Source: Pseudomonadota bacterium
GTDB lineage: Bacteria; Pseudomonadota; Gammaproteobacteria; Steroidobacterales; Steroidobacteraceae
Reading direction: 5' to 3'
Assembly (NCBI GenBank): GCA_021808195.1
Contig: JAKBCE010000045.1
Coordinates: 1-23,536 of the forward strand
Length of the DNA stretch: 23,536 nt
The translations under genes were made by a program, and so were the position numbers. This document shows positions 1 to 8,200 of the stretch, in pieces. Numbering within the stretch: the stretch's first letter is position 1; each line of letters begins with the position of its first letter. Below the pieces are notes generated by a model that made no database searches, was not told the origin of the DNA, and worked only from the letters and a program-made list of their open reading frames with translations.

Positions 1-107
1 TTCTCGCCCTCGCGGTAGCTCCTGCGCAGCAGATGGGTCGAGTACACACGGCCTTTGTAGCGGCGCCGTGTGGTGACGACATGAACCGCGCCACCTCGTT
101 GCGACAT
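1..107 (-). CDS. Transposase, N-terminal fragment (IS1634-like), runs off the window
   Basis: Reading from the ATG at 107 leftwards gives 35 residues before the edge. The stretch includes VHVVTTRRRYKGRVY followed by HLLRRSYREGE. This resembles the start of IS1634-type DDE transposases, where a basic segment with the pattern YKG-x-VY-x-THLLRRSYRE precedes a variable linker and the RNase H-like catalytic domain, which is not visible here. No other start lies in frame close upstream. The ATG lies only 7 bases after a good -10 box, so the message is probably leaderless and no Shine-Dalgarno is expected. Function (cut-and-paste DNA transposition) is inferred from the family. Whether the gene is intact cannot be judged. 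Confidence 0.65.
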   Translation of the reverse strand, partial: MSQRGGAVHVVTTRRRYKGRVYSTHLLRRSYREGE

Positions 108-114
108 GCGATGG

Positions 115-143
115 AATATAGCCCATCCGCACCCCGAGTTCAA
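115..143 (-). promoter_or_regulatory. Sigma70-type promoter of the transposase (leaderless)
   Basis: On the minus strand TTGAAC (138-143) is followed after exactly 17 bases by TATATT (115-120). These match the -35 and -10 consensus at 4 and 5 of 6 positions. A start about 7 bases downstream falls on or next to the A of the ATG at 107. Confidence 0.65.
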
Positions 144-150
144 CTACATT

Positions 151-433
151 AGTGTCTACATTTATGCACCAAAAGCACGTGCCTCGGACGCAGAAAATGC
201 TAGAAAAACCAGTCTCTGCTGACTACCTCAGCGTCGAGCGAGGAGAAGAACTTCCGGCTAGAGCGGTGCAGCACGCAGCGCCGAGGGGTGGCCGGGACGC
301 CATGCTGTCGGTGGGGGCTTGTATCGAGCCCCGGTCTTCCCCATATCATGAACCCATCCAGGTGAGCGCTCGTGTGCCGAGCGGTACCTGCTTTTCGGAC
401 CCCCGGGGGTCTGCCACAGAGATCACAGCGATC
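151..433. other. Non-coding stretch between the insertion sequence and the TPR protein
   Basis: I see no convincing gene here. An open frame on the plus strand is in phase with the downstream gene but lacks a credible start and signal peptide, so it is read as leader. Structure present: a hairpin GGGGCT-7 nt-AGCCCC near 314-332 and a 14-bp perfect palindrome (GACCCCCGGGGGTC, 398-411) just upstream of the gene. The promoter of the gene at 434 should lie here, but I find no convincing -35/-10 pair. Confidence 0.5.
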
Positions 434-1288
434 ATGCCGAATCGACTTCGAATACCTCTCGGGGTGCTGCTTGCCCTGTTCGCCGGGCTTGCCTTCGCCG
501 CTGATCCCACCGCGCATCAGATTTACCTGGCGACGCAGTCCGGAAATATTGCCCAGGCTGAGCAGATGGTGACACAGGTGCTGCGCGATCACCCCAATAG
601 CGCCAAAGCGCACTTCGTGGCGGCGGAAGTGGCGGCACGCGCTGGGAACTTCGGCACCGCACGCAGCCAGCTTGCGGAGGCCAACCGGCTTGCACCGGGA
701 TTGCCGTTCGCAAGTCGCCATGCGGTGGGGGAGCTGCAGCGTGAACTCGGCATTGCGCCGGCGCAGGGTACGGCCGCCCGCGCCGGGCATTCCTCGCATC
801 TCGGCTGGGCTTTGCTGCTGATCGGCGGGGTCATCGTGGTGTGGATGATTGTGCGCCGCCGGATGGCCGCCACGGCACCGGCATACCCAATGCAGTATCC
901 CTCCGGTGCGGTCGGTCCGATGGGCGCACCACCCGGGGGTTACCCGCCGCCAGGATATCCGCCCGGCAGCTATCCACAGGGCTATGGACCGGGCTATGCC
1001 GGGGGCTCAGGGATCATGGGCAATATCGCCTCGGGGCTCGCGATCGGCGCCGGCGTTGCGGCCGGGGAAGCGCTCGTGGGCCGTGTGCTCGAAGGGGGAG
1101 GGAGCGCAGGCGGGGGCGTCATACCGGACGCGAGCGCTGCCGGCGGATTTGACCCGCAGGCCAACACGGATCTCGGCGGTAACGACTTTGGCGTGAGCGA
1201 TGCCGGCTCCTGGGATGACGGCGGGGGCGGGGGGGGGGGGGGGGGGTGGGACAGTGGCGGGGGCGGCGGCGACGGCGGCTGGACCTGA
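434..1288 (+). CDS. Secreted, membrane-anchored TPR protein with Gly-rich C-terminus (DUF2076-like tail)
   Basis: A 284-residue protein of unknown function. Residues 1-23 are a signal peptide ending in a FAA-D type site. Residues about 27-105 form tetratricopeptide-like helices (pattern HPNSAKAHFVAAEVAARAGN). A single membrane segment at about 123-141 is followed by RRR. After it come a Pro/Gly/Tyr-rich linker (about 150-192), the motif MGN-x2-SGL-x2-GAG at about 195-207, and a Gly/Trp-rich tail. The start at 434 is chosen because it gives a clean signal peptide, although its ribosome site is weak. The final Gly run is encoded in part by 18 consecutive G, so the reading frame of the tail may be unstable. 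The motif recurs in the small protein at 2717-3118. It most likely acts in the envelope as a scaffold, but this is inference. Confidence 0.75.
   Translation: MPNRLRIPLGVLLALFAGLAFAADPTAHQIYLATQSGNIAQAEQMVTQVLRDHPNSAKAHFVAAEVAARAGNFGTARSQLAEANRLAPGLPFASRHAVGELQRELGIAPAQGTAARAGHSSHLGWALLLIGGVIVVWMIVRRRMAATAPAYPMQYPSGAVGPMGAPPGGYPPPGYPPGSYPQGYGPGYAGGSGIMGNIASGLAIGAGVAAGEALVGRVLEGGGSAGGGVIPDASAAGGFDPQANTDLGGNDFGVSDAGSWDDGGGGGGGGGWDSGGGGGDGGWT
1229..1246 (+). repeat. Homopolymer of 18 G inside the coding sequence
   Basis: Eighteen uninterrupted G bases sit 42 bases before the stop codon of the TPR/Gly-rich gene. Loss of one G would shift reading into a frame that stays open to 1397. Gain of one would keep it open to 1782, across the end of the convergent antiporter gene. 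The tract may be a contingency (phase-variable) locus or an assembly error in a run that is hard to sequence. Confidence 0.9.
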
Positions 1289-1323
1289 GACCGGACCGAA
1301 ATGGATCCGCGGGTCGGGCCCTC

Positions 1324-2571
1324 TCAGGCGGCCTCCCGCGGCCCCATCCACCGACGCGCCAGAGGACCCACCGTGGTCGCCTGCACGAGAATGCTGAAGA
1401 TCGCGATCAGATAGGTGGCCGTCACGATCAGCGAGCGCGCCGGTCCGGGCGGCAGCGACAGGGCGAGGGCCACCGAAAGCGCGCCGCGCAGACCGGCCCA
1501 GGTCATCAGTTTGACGAAGTGCGGCTCGAAACGCTGCACGCCGCGCAGCAGCGCGGTCGGCACCGCAACGCTCACGTAGCGGGCGGCGAGCACCAGCGGC
1601 AGGGCAAGCGCCGCCGGCAGCAGGTACACCCGCAGCGTCGGGGCGAGCGCGGTGAGCTGCAGGCCGACCAGGCCAAACAGCAGCAGATTGAGCAGATCGT
1701 CCGTGAGTTCCCAGAACTGAAAGAGACGCTCGCGCTTGGCCACCGCGATGGTGACGGCGCGGCCGTCCCCCCCGACCACTAGCCCCATGACCACCGTGGC
1801 GATCGGCGCAGAGATCGACAGTGCCGCGGCAGCATCGTAACCGGCGGTGGCCAGCGCCAAGGTGAGGAGTATTTCGACCGCGGGACTGTCCACACTGCGC
1901 AGCAGAGTCACTGCGCCGAAGCCCACGAGCGCCCCAAAGGCGAGGCCCCCGAGCACCTGGCGCGCGAACATGGCCGCGACATGCGTCGCGCTCGGCGGAT
2001 GTGAGCCGCCGACACCGAGCAGCACGACGAACAGCACCACGCCCGTACCGTCATTGAACAGCGCCTCACCGGTGATCTGCGTGAGCAGGGTGGGCGGCAC
2101 GCGCGCCTTGCTGAGCAGGCCGAGTGCGGCGATCGGATCGGTCGGTGAAATCAGCGCCCCGAACAGCAGGCCCTCGCGCAGCGTCATCGGCAGACCGAGC
2201 AGGCGGGTGAGGTAGAAAAAGCCCCCGCCGATGAGGGCGGTGGAGATCGCCACGCCGGCGGTGGACAGGGCGAGCACGACCCAGCGCGCGCGGCGCAGCG
2301 CCACGATATCGACGTGCAGGCTGCCGGCGAAGAGCATCAAGCCGAGCAGGCCGTGAAAGACGAGCGCAGGGAAATTCACCCCGCGGGCGACCTGCGCGCC
2401 CCAGGCCGCCACCGGTGGCACGAACGGGCCGACGCTCACGGCAAGAATCGACAGCAGCAGTGCCACCACCGTGATCCCGATCGAATCGGGCAGGCGTACC
2501 AGTTTGTGATTGGCGTAGCCGCTGAGCGCAACCACGGCGATCACGGCCGAGATCAGCGTGAAGATCGGCAT
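1324..2571 (-). CDS. Monovalent cation/proton antiporter, CPA1 (NhaP-like) family
   Basis: A 415-residue, very hydrophobic protein with roughly 12-13 membrane segments, the usual length for bacterial CPA1 antiporters without a cytoplasmic tail. Family hallmarks are visible: LLGLMLFAGSLHVD at about 75-88, ALISPTDPIAALGLL at about 139-153 (D145), and GEALFNDGTGVVLF at 168-181. The N173-D174 pair in the last motif is the ion-binding Asn-Asp of electroneutral CPA1 exchangers. It should exchange Na+ (or K+) for H+ across the inner membrane for pH and ion homeostasis. The gene converges on the TPR/Gly-rich gene with a 35-base gap. A modest AGG lies about 9 bases before the ATG. Ion specificity cannot be read from sequence. 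Confidence 0.9.
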   Translation of the reverse strand: MPIFTLISAVIAVVALSGYANHKLVRLPDSIGITVVALLLSILAVSVGPFVPPVAAWGAQVARGVNFPALVFHGLLGLMLFAGSLHVDIVALRRARWVVLALSTAGVAISTALIGGGFFYLTRLLGLPMTLREGLLFGALISPTDPIAALGLLSKARVPPTLLTQITGEALFNDGTGVVLFVVLLGVGGSHPPSATHVAAMFARQVLGGLAFGALVGFGAVTLLRSVDSPAVEILLTLALATAGYDAAAALSISAPIATVVMGLVVGGDGRAVTIAVAKRERLFQFWELTDDLLNLLLFGLVGLQLTALAPTLRVYLLPAALALPLVLAARYVSVAVPTALLRGVQRFEPHFVKLMTWAGLRGALSVALALSLPPGPARSLIVTATYLIAIFSILVQATTVGPLARRWMGPREAA

Positions 2572-2670
2572 CGGCGGCCTACGCCGGGGGGGCGGCGGCG
2601 GCCGTCGTTGGCGGTCGTGACGTAGACACGCGGGCTCCCGGACTTGGCATCAGCACAGCCCGCGATTATG

Positions 2671-2712
2671 GCACGCGCGGGCCGGCGCCCCGCACGGTGC
2701 GCCGGCCCGTGC
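2671..2712 (-). terminator. Hairpin downstream of the small Gly-rich gene
   Basis: CGGGCCGGCGC (2678-2688) pairs perfectly with GCGCCGGCCCG (2699-2709) around a 10-base loop. A further 3 bp (GCA/TGC) pair beyond a 4-base bulge. It starts 5 bases after the stop codon of the gene at 2717-3118. There is no U-run after it, so it may be a barrier/stabiliser or an atypical terminator. Confidence 0.5.
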
Positions 2713-2716
2713 AGCC

Positions 2717-3118
2717 TCAAAAGGCGTTGAAAATGCTGCTCACCAGATCGCTCGCGAGCCCGAACCCGGCGCCCATGCCGAGGCCCGACATCACATTGCC
2801 CATGAACCCGCCACCGCTGCCGGCATAGGGTTGCGCCGACCAACCGCGGGTCTGATAGGCCGGTTGGGGCTGCGCGTTGATGTGCGACTCGAGCGAATGA
2901 ATGTACTCGGCCATCTGCTGGATGAGCAGCAACGCCGACTGGTTCTGCTTCTGGATCGCGAACGCCGTCTCGCGCAGATCGAGCATCAGCTCACGGGCGA
3001 GTGTCTGATCGGGCAGCTTCGCCTGCAGTTTCTCGGCGAGCGCCTTTACGCCCTGGCCGACCTGATCGGCCTGATTCTGCAGTTGCACGGCCTGATTTTC
3101 GGCGGTCTGATAATCCAT
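2717..3118 (-). CDS. Small protein with helical N-terminus and MGN-SGL-GAG C-terminal motif
   Basis: A 133-residue protein that I do not recognise by function. Residues 1-85 are polar and predicted helical/coiled-coil, rich in Gln and Leu (for example AVQLQNQADQVGQGVKALAE). Residues about 86-103 are a Pro/Gln/Gly linker. The end contains GGGFMGNVMSGLGMGAGFG and a hydrophobic last stretch. The start at 3118 is supported by CGGAG 8 bases upstream. Longer in-frame versions lack such a site. The C-terminal motif matches the one in the TPR/Gly-rich protein at 434-1288 and resembles DUF2076-type tails. It has no signal peptide. It is divergent from the beta-propeller gene at 3316. Confidence 0.75.
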   Translation of the reverse strand: MDYQTAENQAVQLQNQADQVGQGVKALAEKLQAKLPDQTLARELMLDLRETAFAIQKQNQSALLLIQQMAEYIHSLESHINAQPQPAYQTRGWSAQPYAGSGGGFMGNVMSGLGMGAGFGLASDLVSSIFNAF

Positions 3119-3315
3119 GATGCGCTCCGAATGATGTAAACGAACGGGACCCGAGGCCCGGTGCTTCGACCTCGCGCCGGCGCGCTCGGTTCCACCCCGG
3201 GAAGGGACGGCACGCTCGGCGCACACGGCAGGCCGCGGCCCGACGTCAGGACTTGGTCAGTACTGGGGCGCTATGGTGCGCTCATTCATCCGACCGGAAC
3301 AGAGGGAAGGGTCTC

Positions 3316-4419
3316 ATGCCGATCAACCGCGCCTTATTGCCGCTCGCCGTACTCGGCGCCGCCTGTGCGCTCAGTGTCCCCGGCGCGCGCGCCGCCGCCT
3401 CGCCTGCGCCGTTGCGGCCGCTCGCGACGCTGCGCGTGCCCGGCCGACCGCTGCAGGTATTCGACATCAGCTTCGTGAATTCCGCCGGCGTGTACGCGCT
3501 GTCGGACCGCTCAAATGGCGGGCTCGACCTGATCAATGCCACCACGGGCGCATTCCTCGGCCGCGCCACCGGGTTTGCCGGTTACAACCCGGCGAGGGGC
3601 TTCGATGCGGCTGGGCCGAACGGGGTAGTCGCAGTCGGTCGCGGACAGTTCTGGGCCGGCGATGGCGACAGCTCGGTGAAAGTCGTCGATGTGCGTACCC
3701 ACAAGGTCATTGCCAGCATCTCCACGGGGGGCCGCAAGCGCACCGATGAGATGACTTACGACCCGCGTGATCATCTGGTGATCGCGGTGAACAACGCCGA
3801 CGCCCCGCCGTTCGTCAGCTTCCTCTCCACCCGCACGCGCAAGCTCGTCGGCCGCCTGGTGCTGCGCCGCGCAAGTGACGGGGCGGAACAGCCGCTGTGG
3901 GATCCGGCCACGGGGCTGATCTACCTGTCCATTCCCTCGCTCGATCACGACAAAGCGCGCGGCGCGGTGGCGGTGATCAATCCGCGCACCCGTACCCTGC
4001 TGCGTTATCTGCCGATCGGGCGCTGTATGCCGGCCGGGCTCGCTCTGGGTCCCCATCAGCACCTACTCGTCGGCTGCAGCGATGATGCGGTCGCCGCAGG
4101 CTTTCCGGCCCGCTCGTTCGTCATGAGCACGAGCGGGCGGATCATCGCGCGGCTGCCACAGGTCGGCGGATCGGACGAGGTGTGGTTTGATCCGCATACG
4201 CACCGCTATTACCTCGCTGCGGTGGCCAACACGGGCGGACCGGTGCTCGGGGTCGTCGACTCCGCAACGGATCGCTGGCTCGGCAATGTCCCGACCGGGC
4301 CCCATGCCCACTCCGTAGCGGCCGATCCGCGCTCGGGCAAGGTTTTCGTGCCGATCGCCGGCGGAACGGGCAGTCCCTGCCCGCAGGGCTGCATCAAGGT
4401 GTTCGGGCCGACGCACTGA
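3316..4419 (+). CDS. Secreted YncE-like beta-propeller protein
   Basis: A 367-residue protein with a signal peptide (about 1-26, ending ARAAA). It is followed by repeated blades of the YVTN/YncE type: phrases such as VKVVDVRTHKVIASISTGG, VAVINPRTRTLLRYLPIG and VLGVVDSATDRWLGNVPTG recur at about 45-residue spacing. Such seven-blade propellers are periplasmic or extracellular and serve in binding; no catalytic residues are evident. Cys residues near the end (SPCPQGC) could form a disulfide. AGGGAAGG lies just upstream of the ATG at 3316, which decides the start over an earlier in-frame one. The gene stands alone, divergent from 2717-3118 and convergent with pilE. The exact ligand is unknown. 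Confidence 0.8.
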   Translation: MPINRALLPLAVLGAACALSVPGARAAASPAPLRPLATLRVPGRPLQVFDISFVNSAGVYALSDRSNGGLDLINATTGAFLGRATGFAGYNPARGFDAAGPNGVVAVGRGQFWAGDGDSSVKVVDVRTHKVIASISTGGRKRTDEMTYDPRDHLVIAVNNADAPPFVSFLSTRTRKLVGRLVLRRASDGAEQPLWDPATGLIYLSIPSLDHDKARGAVAVINPRTRTLLRYLPIGRCMPAGLALGPHQHLLVGCSDDAVAAGFPARSFVMSTSGRIIARLPQVGGSDEVWFDPHTHRYYLAAVANTGGPVLGVVDSATDRWLGNVPTGPHAHSVAADPRSGKVFVPIAGGTGSPCPQGCIKVFGPTH

Positions 4420-4426
4420 GCCCACT

Positions 4427-4457
4427 CGGGCGAGGCGGCCGGCGGCCGCCTCGCCCG
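4427..4457. terminator. Bidirectional hairpin between convergent genes
   Basis: CGGGCGAGGCGGCC (4427-4440) and GGCCGCCTCGCCCG (4444-4457) form a perfect 14-bp stem with a 3-base loop. It lies 7 bases after the stop of the propeller gene and 19 bases beyond the stop of pilE on the other strand. U-runs are absent on both sides, but position and symmetry fit a shared terminator. Confidence 0.7.
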
Positions 4458-4476
4458 ATTAGCCAGGCCGGTGCAC

Positions 4477-4941
4477 TCAGTTCGAGCCCCAGCAGGTCTG
4501 GGCCGAGGCGCTGCCGGTCGCGCCCTGCGCACCAGTGCTCGCGAGCGTGAAGCTCGTGCACTGCGAGTCGGAGGTCTGGGGCGATTTCACCGGCTTGGCG
4601 GTGATGGTGTACTGGTCCGCAGACGGCGTTGCGACCGTGAGGTCGTAGTAGCCCTGGGGTGAGGAGGTCGGACCGGGATCGACGCCCGTAACGCCAGATG
4701 GTGCAGTCGTCGTCAGACACTTGGTGTAGTCGTACGTCTGCGCGTAGCAGCGCTCCAGAATCTGCGCGTCGTTGAACATCGACGTCGTGGCATCCGTGCG
4801 GTCAGAGCGCATCGTGTAGGCGAGATACGACGGGTAGGCGATGGCTGCGAGGATGCCAATGATGACGACCGTCACCATCAGCTCGATCAGCGAGAAGCCG
4901 CTCGCGCGCCGCCGATGCAAGTTAATGGCCCGCAGCTGCAT
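4477..4941 (-). CDS. pilE: Type IV pilin PilE
   Basis: A 154-residue prepilin, the last gene of the minor-pilin operon. The leader of 15 residues ends in RRRASG and is followed by FSLIELMVTVVIIGILAAIA, the standard type IVa pilin N-terminus with Glu at +5 and PilD cleavage between Gly and Phe. The hydrophobic helix is followed by YPSYLAYTMRSDRTDA, as in gammaproteobacterial PilE minor pilins. Four Cys lie in the globular part, the last in SAQTCWGSN, where the terminal pair forms the D-region disulfide. PilE belongs with FimU/PilV/PilW/PilX to the tip-associated complex in Pseudomonas-type systems, but could equally be a structural pilin here. The start overlaps the end of the preceding gene by 20 bases. 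Confidence 0.9.
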   Translation of the reverse strand: MQLRAINLHRRRASGFSLIELMVTVVIIGILAAIAYPSYLAYTMRSDRTDATTSMFNDAQILERCYAQTYDYTKCLTTTAPSGVTGVDPGPTSSPQGYYDLTVATPSADQYTITAKPVKSPQTSDSQCTSFTLASTGAQGATGSASAQTCWGSN

Positions 4942-5218
4942 GAATCACCAATACCTTCGCCGCCGTTGAATTTGGCGGCGCAGTCAGAATCACCCGCACC
5001 GTCTCGCCTTGCACGATTTCCTGCGCCTGCTTGGCTGCCGGACTGCCCGCGGCCAGCAGATACGAGTGTCCACTGACAACAATTCGATTGCCGACGGGAA
5101 CGGCCGTGACTTTGCCCGTGAATTGGTAAAGCGATTTGCTTGCGATGGCCACTCCGGAATGCACGGCGAGCGCTGTGATTGCAATCGCCGCTGCGACCAT
5201 CAGTACGGATCTGCTCAT
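4922..5218 (-). CDS. Small secreted protein in the PilY2 position
   Basis: A 98-residue protein between pilY1 and pilE. It has a signal peptide (about 1-24, MSRSVLMVAAAIAITALAVH...). The mature part has short beta-rich phrases: YQFTGKVTAVPVGNRIVVSGHSY, GETVRVILTAP and AAKVLVIHAA. This is the pattern of a small OB/SH3-like barrel. GAGGAGA lies just upstream of the ATG at 5218. Its end overlaps the start of pilE by 20 bases, so the two are probably translationally coupled. In Pseudomonas aeruginosa a small protein, PilY2, sits at exactly this place in fimU-pilV-pilW-pilX-pilY1-pilY2-pilE. I infer equivalence by position and size. Sequence similarity to PilY2 was not tested. Confidence 0.75.
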   Translation of the reverse strand: MSRSVLMVAAAIAITALAVHSGVAIASKSLYQFTGKVTAVPVGNRIVVSGHSYLLAAGSPAAKQAQEIVQGETVRVILTAPPNSTAAKVLVIHAAAGH

Positions 5219-5271
5219 TTCTCTCTCCTCTGCATGACTCAAGCCGTCGCTTGAACACCTGGCCGCGCGGC

Positions 5272-8200
5272 TCATCGGATTTCCCACCACGCCGTTCGGC
5301 TCTGGCCGCCGCCCTTGCCGAGCACATTCAGGATCGGGTCGCCGCACGTGGCGGCAGTTCCGCTGCACACCGGCTGCTGATTCTGACCGTAGCTCGTATA
5401 GGCACCCGGAACATTCGCATTACCCGACTCGTTCACGAAGATATCCAGATTCGCCGAGCCGGTACCGAGCGATCCAGAAGCGACTCGCGGTGCGGACGCA
5501 TAGACGTCCCCGAGGGACACGGCAGCCACCGAGGGCTGGGTCGAGGAGATCGAGCCGCTCTCGGTGACGTCGATCAGCGGCGTCGGGAACAGGCCGCCAT
5601 TGCGGAAATTCAGATCGTAGAACCAGGAATTGAACCCCCCGGTACAGCCACCCAGCGGCTCATTGGTGGTGACGAATAGCGCCCCCTCGATCAGTGTCGG
5701 CTCGGTCACGACGGCTTCTCCCGGCGAAACGCTCAGATCGATGTACCAGCCCATGTTCTTCGGCAGATCGACCTGGTTCGAAGTGACGCTGCGTGCATTG
5801 ACCGTGGTGCCGTTGACGGTAGTCACCGTGGTTGCTGAGATCGTCTGCTGCACCAGCTGACTGCGGGTGATCACCGCGGTATTCGGCATCGCATCATAGA
5901 GTCCATAGATGCTCTGCACCTGACTCGACGTGAGATCATTCGTCGAGAGTAGCTCGCCTGTGCCGACATAGACCATCAGACCCGGCAGCCGGGGAAAGTC
6001 CGGATTGAGCGTGACCACCGGCGCCATGGTGATCGGCTGCGCATTGCCCGAAGCATCGACCGCCTTGAACAGCAGCGAGGCGGTCCAGTTCGCGGGGTTG
6101 CTGCTCGAAAGATCAACGCGCCACACGTTGCCCTGCAGATCACCCGCGTAGAGCACGTTCGCGCCAGTCAAGCCCCCGCTGCTGTTGACCACCGTGACCG
6201 CCGAGAGACCATTCGGCTCACTGGTGTTGCAGGCGCTCGTGTCGAAACTGCACAGATTGATCTTCGCCGCCACCGCACCGGTTTGTGGATTTAGTGCATA
6301 AAGATAGGGCGTCTCCGGGGTGCTGTCGTAGCCATTGCCAAAGAACACATACGTCCCGGCGCTCGTCGTGGCCACTGTCGGAGTGCCGAACGTATAGCCT
6401 AGATCGCTGTCGGAGAACTCCCACAGCACATCGCTCGCGACGCCCGCCTCGGTCGTCATACCGGCCGGGTTGGTGACATCGAGCGCAAAGATGCTCTTAC
6501 CCCCAGCACCTTCTCCACTCACCAGCACGGTGTGCCAGGAACTGTCGGAAAACTGCACGTCCCAGGCACCTGGGGAACCATCGACGTAAAACAGATGATT
6601 CTGATTGTACAGCGGATAGGTGAGCTGGATCAGGTTCGAGAACACCCCATTCGGCACGTACGCGAACACCTCCTTGCCGGTCTGTGCATTGAATGCATGC
6701 AGCATGCCGTCGTTTGCGCCGACGTAAATCATCGATGGCCGGCTCGCATACTGCTGTTCGAACTTCGTATAGGACGCATCCAGGTACGGCCCGCTTGGCG
6801 CACCAACGTATAGCGGTGCGCTGTCGACGATGTCGCCGAGCACGTGGGTACGCGTGCGGAACGGACCACCCTGCGCCTGCTCGAGTTGCCGGTCACCGCG
6901 CAAGTAATCAAGCACGTCCTGGCCGTTAGTGTCTGCGGTGTTGGTACTGAGCTCTTTTCCGAGGGTCGTCGAACTGGCAATTCCGGACGTAGGGCTGCCC
7001 GTGGTCCACTCGAACGGAATGCCCTTGTTCGCCACCGGATCCCAGGTTGTGATGACTCTGGACTGCCAGGACAATCCATCGAGCAGCGATTGCGCGTTCC
7101 ACAATGCATCCGATGGGGTGGTGTTCACGTACCCGGTCGTCGGGTCAATGGGGAAGGCGTACAGGTTGCCCGTCCAGTCCTCGTTGGTATCGGAGGAGGT
7201 GAACTGCGCTTGATACGCCACGGAACCGACGTGAATGCCTGTGGAATTGACCGCCGAGGAGGAGACAGACTGGGTCGCGTGTTGCACCTGCCCGAGGATC
7301 GTAGTGAGGTCATTGGTGAGCGTAGTCGGATCGGTGGCGGGGAAATACGTCGAGGTGCCGCCGGCGATCGCCATGGCAGTGAGCACATCGGTGGCCGTCG
7401 CCCCCGTGGCGCCGGCACCGAGACCGACGATATACGTCTTGATGCCCGCCTCGCGGAGCGCATTGAGCTCGGAAATCGTATCGAGCAGAGCTTGATCGTT
7501 CGTATTGGATGTATCGAGCGAGCCATCACTGTTGAAATTAACCGTCTCGCCGTACTTCTGGGCCGAAATCGATCCTGGCGGGGGCCACGCGTTGCCGTTC
7601 AGATCCATGGTCGGCAATCCATCGGTCACCAATATGATGTATCGATCCGGAGCGCAAGTCGTGGTGCTGCTTGAGTCGCCCGACGATTCGACCGACTTGA
7701 AATACAGCTGCGCATTCTTCAAGAGCCCCGCGAGCGGTGACTGCTCGGCACTTGCCTTGATTTCCTTGCTGCCCGCGGAATTTGTCTCCGGCGCCAGGAA
7801 GGGCTTGAAATATCCCAATGCCGTCGCGACACTTGAACTCGTCGGATTCTGACCGGCATTACCTTGCGCGAACGTCACGAGCGGACTCCAATAGCTCGAT
7901 CCCGGGGAGGCCTGGGTGCTGGCTAGATATCCAAAGCCTCGCTCGATGTACATCGTTTCCGGCGAGTAGGGAACAAACCCCGCGTTCGTCGGACCGGTGC
8001 CCGAAACGTTATAACACTGACTGTACGAAGGCAGTGCGTTGCTGTAATACTCACCAATGCCTCCTGAATTATACTGACTCAAGCTGAAATTCGGCGGCCA
8101 TGGGTTCGGCGGGCTTGGCCCCTGAAAGACCAGGCACAGCGGATCGGCGCCGCTGCCATAGAAGACATCATTGATGTCTGCATCGTCGCTGCTGGCGCTC

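Larger units (their letters stand above)
1..150 (-). mobile_element. End of an insertion sequence (IS1634/IS4-like), truncated by the window edge
   Basis: The left edge holds the beginning of a transposase gene read leftwards, with its promoter just outside the coding start. The rest of the element lies beyond the window. The terminal inverted repeat should sit at about 130-160, but with only one end visible I cannot fix the exact boundary or a target duplication. Assignment to the IS1634 group rests on recognising the transposase N-terminus and is moderate. Confidence 0.6.

Noticed and set aside
6844..7674. 276-codon open frame antisense to pilY1
   Set aside because: Arg/Gly-rich, low-complexity shadow of the pilY1 reading frame, without homology cues.
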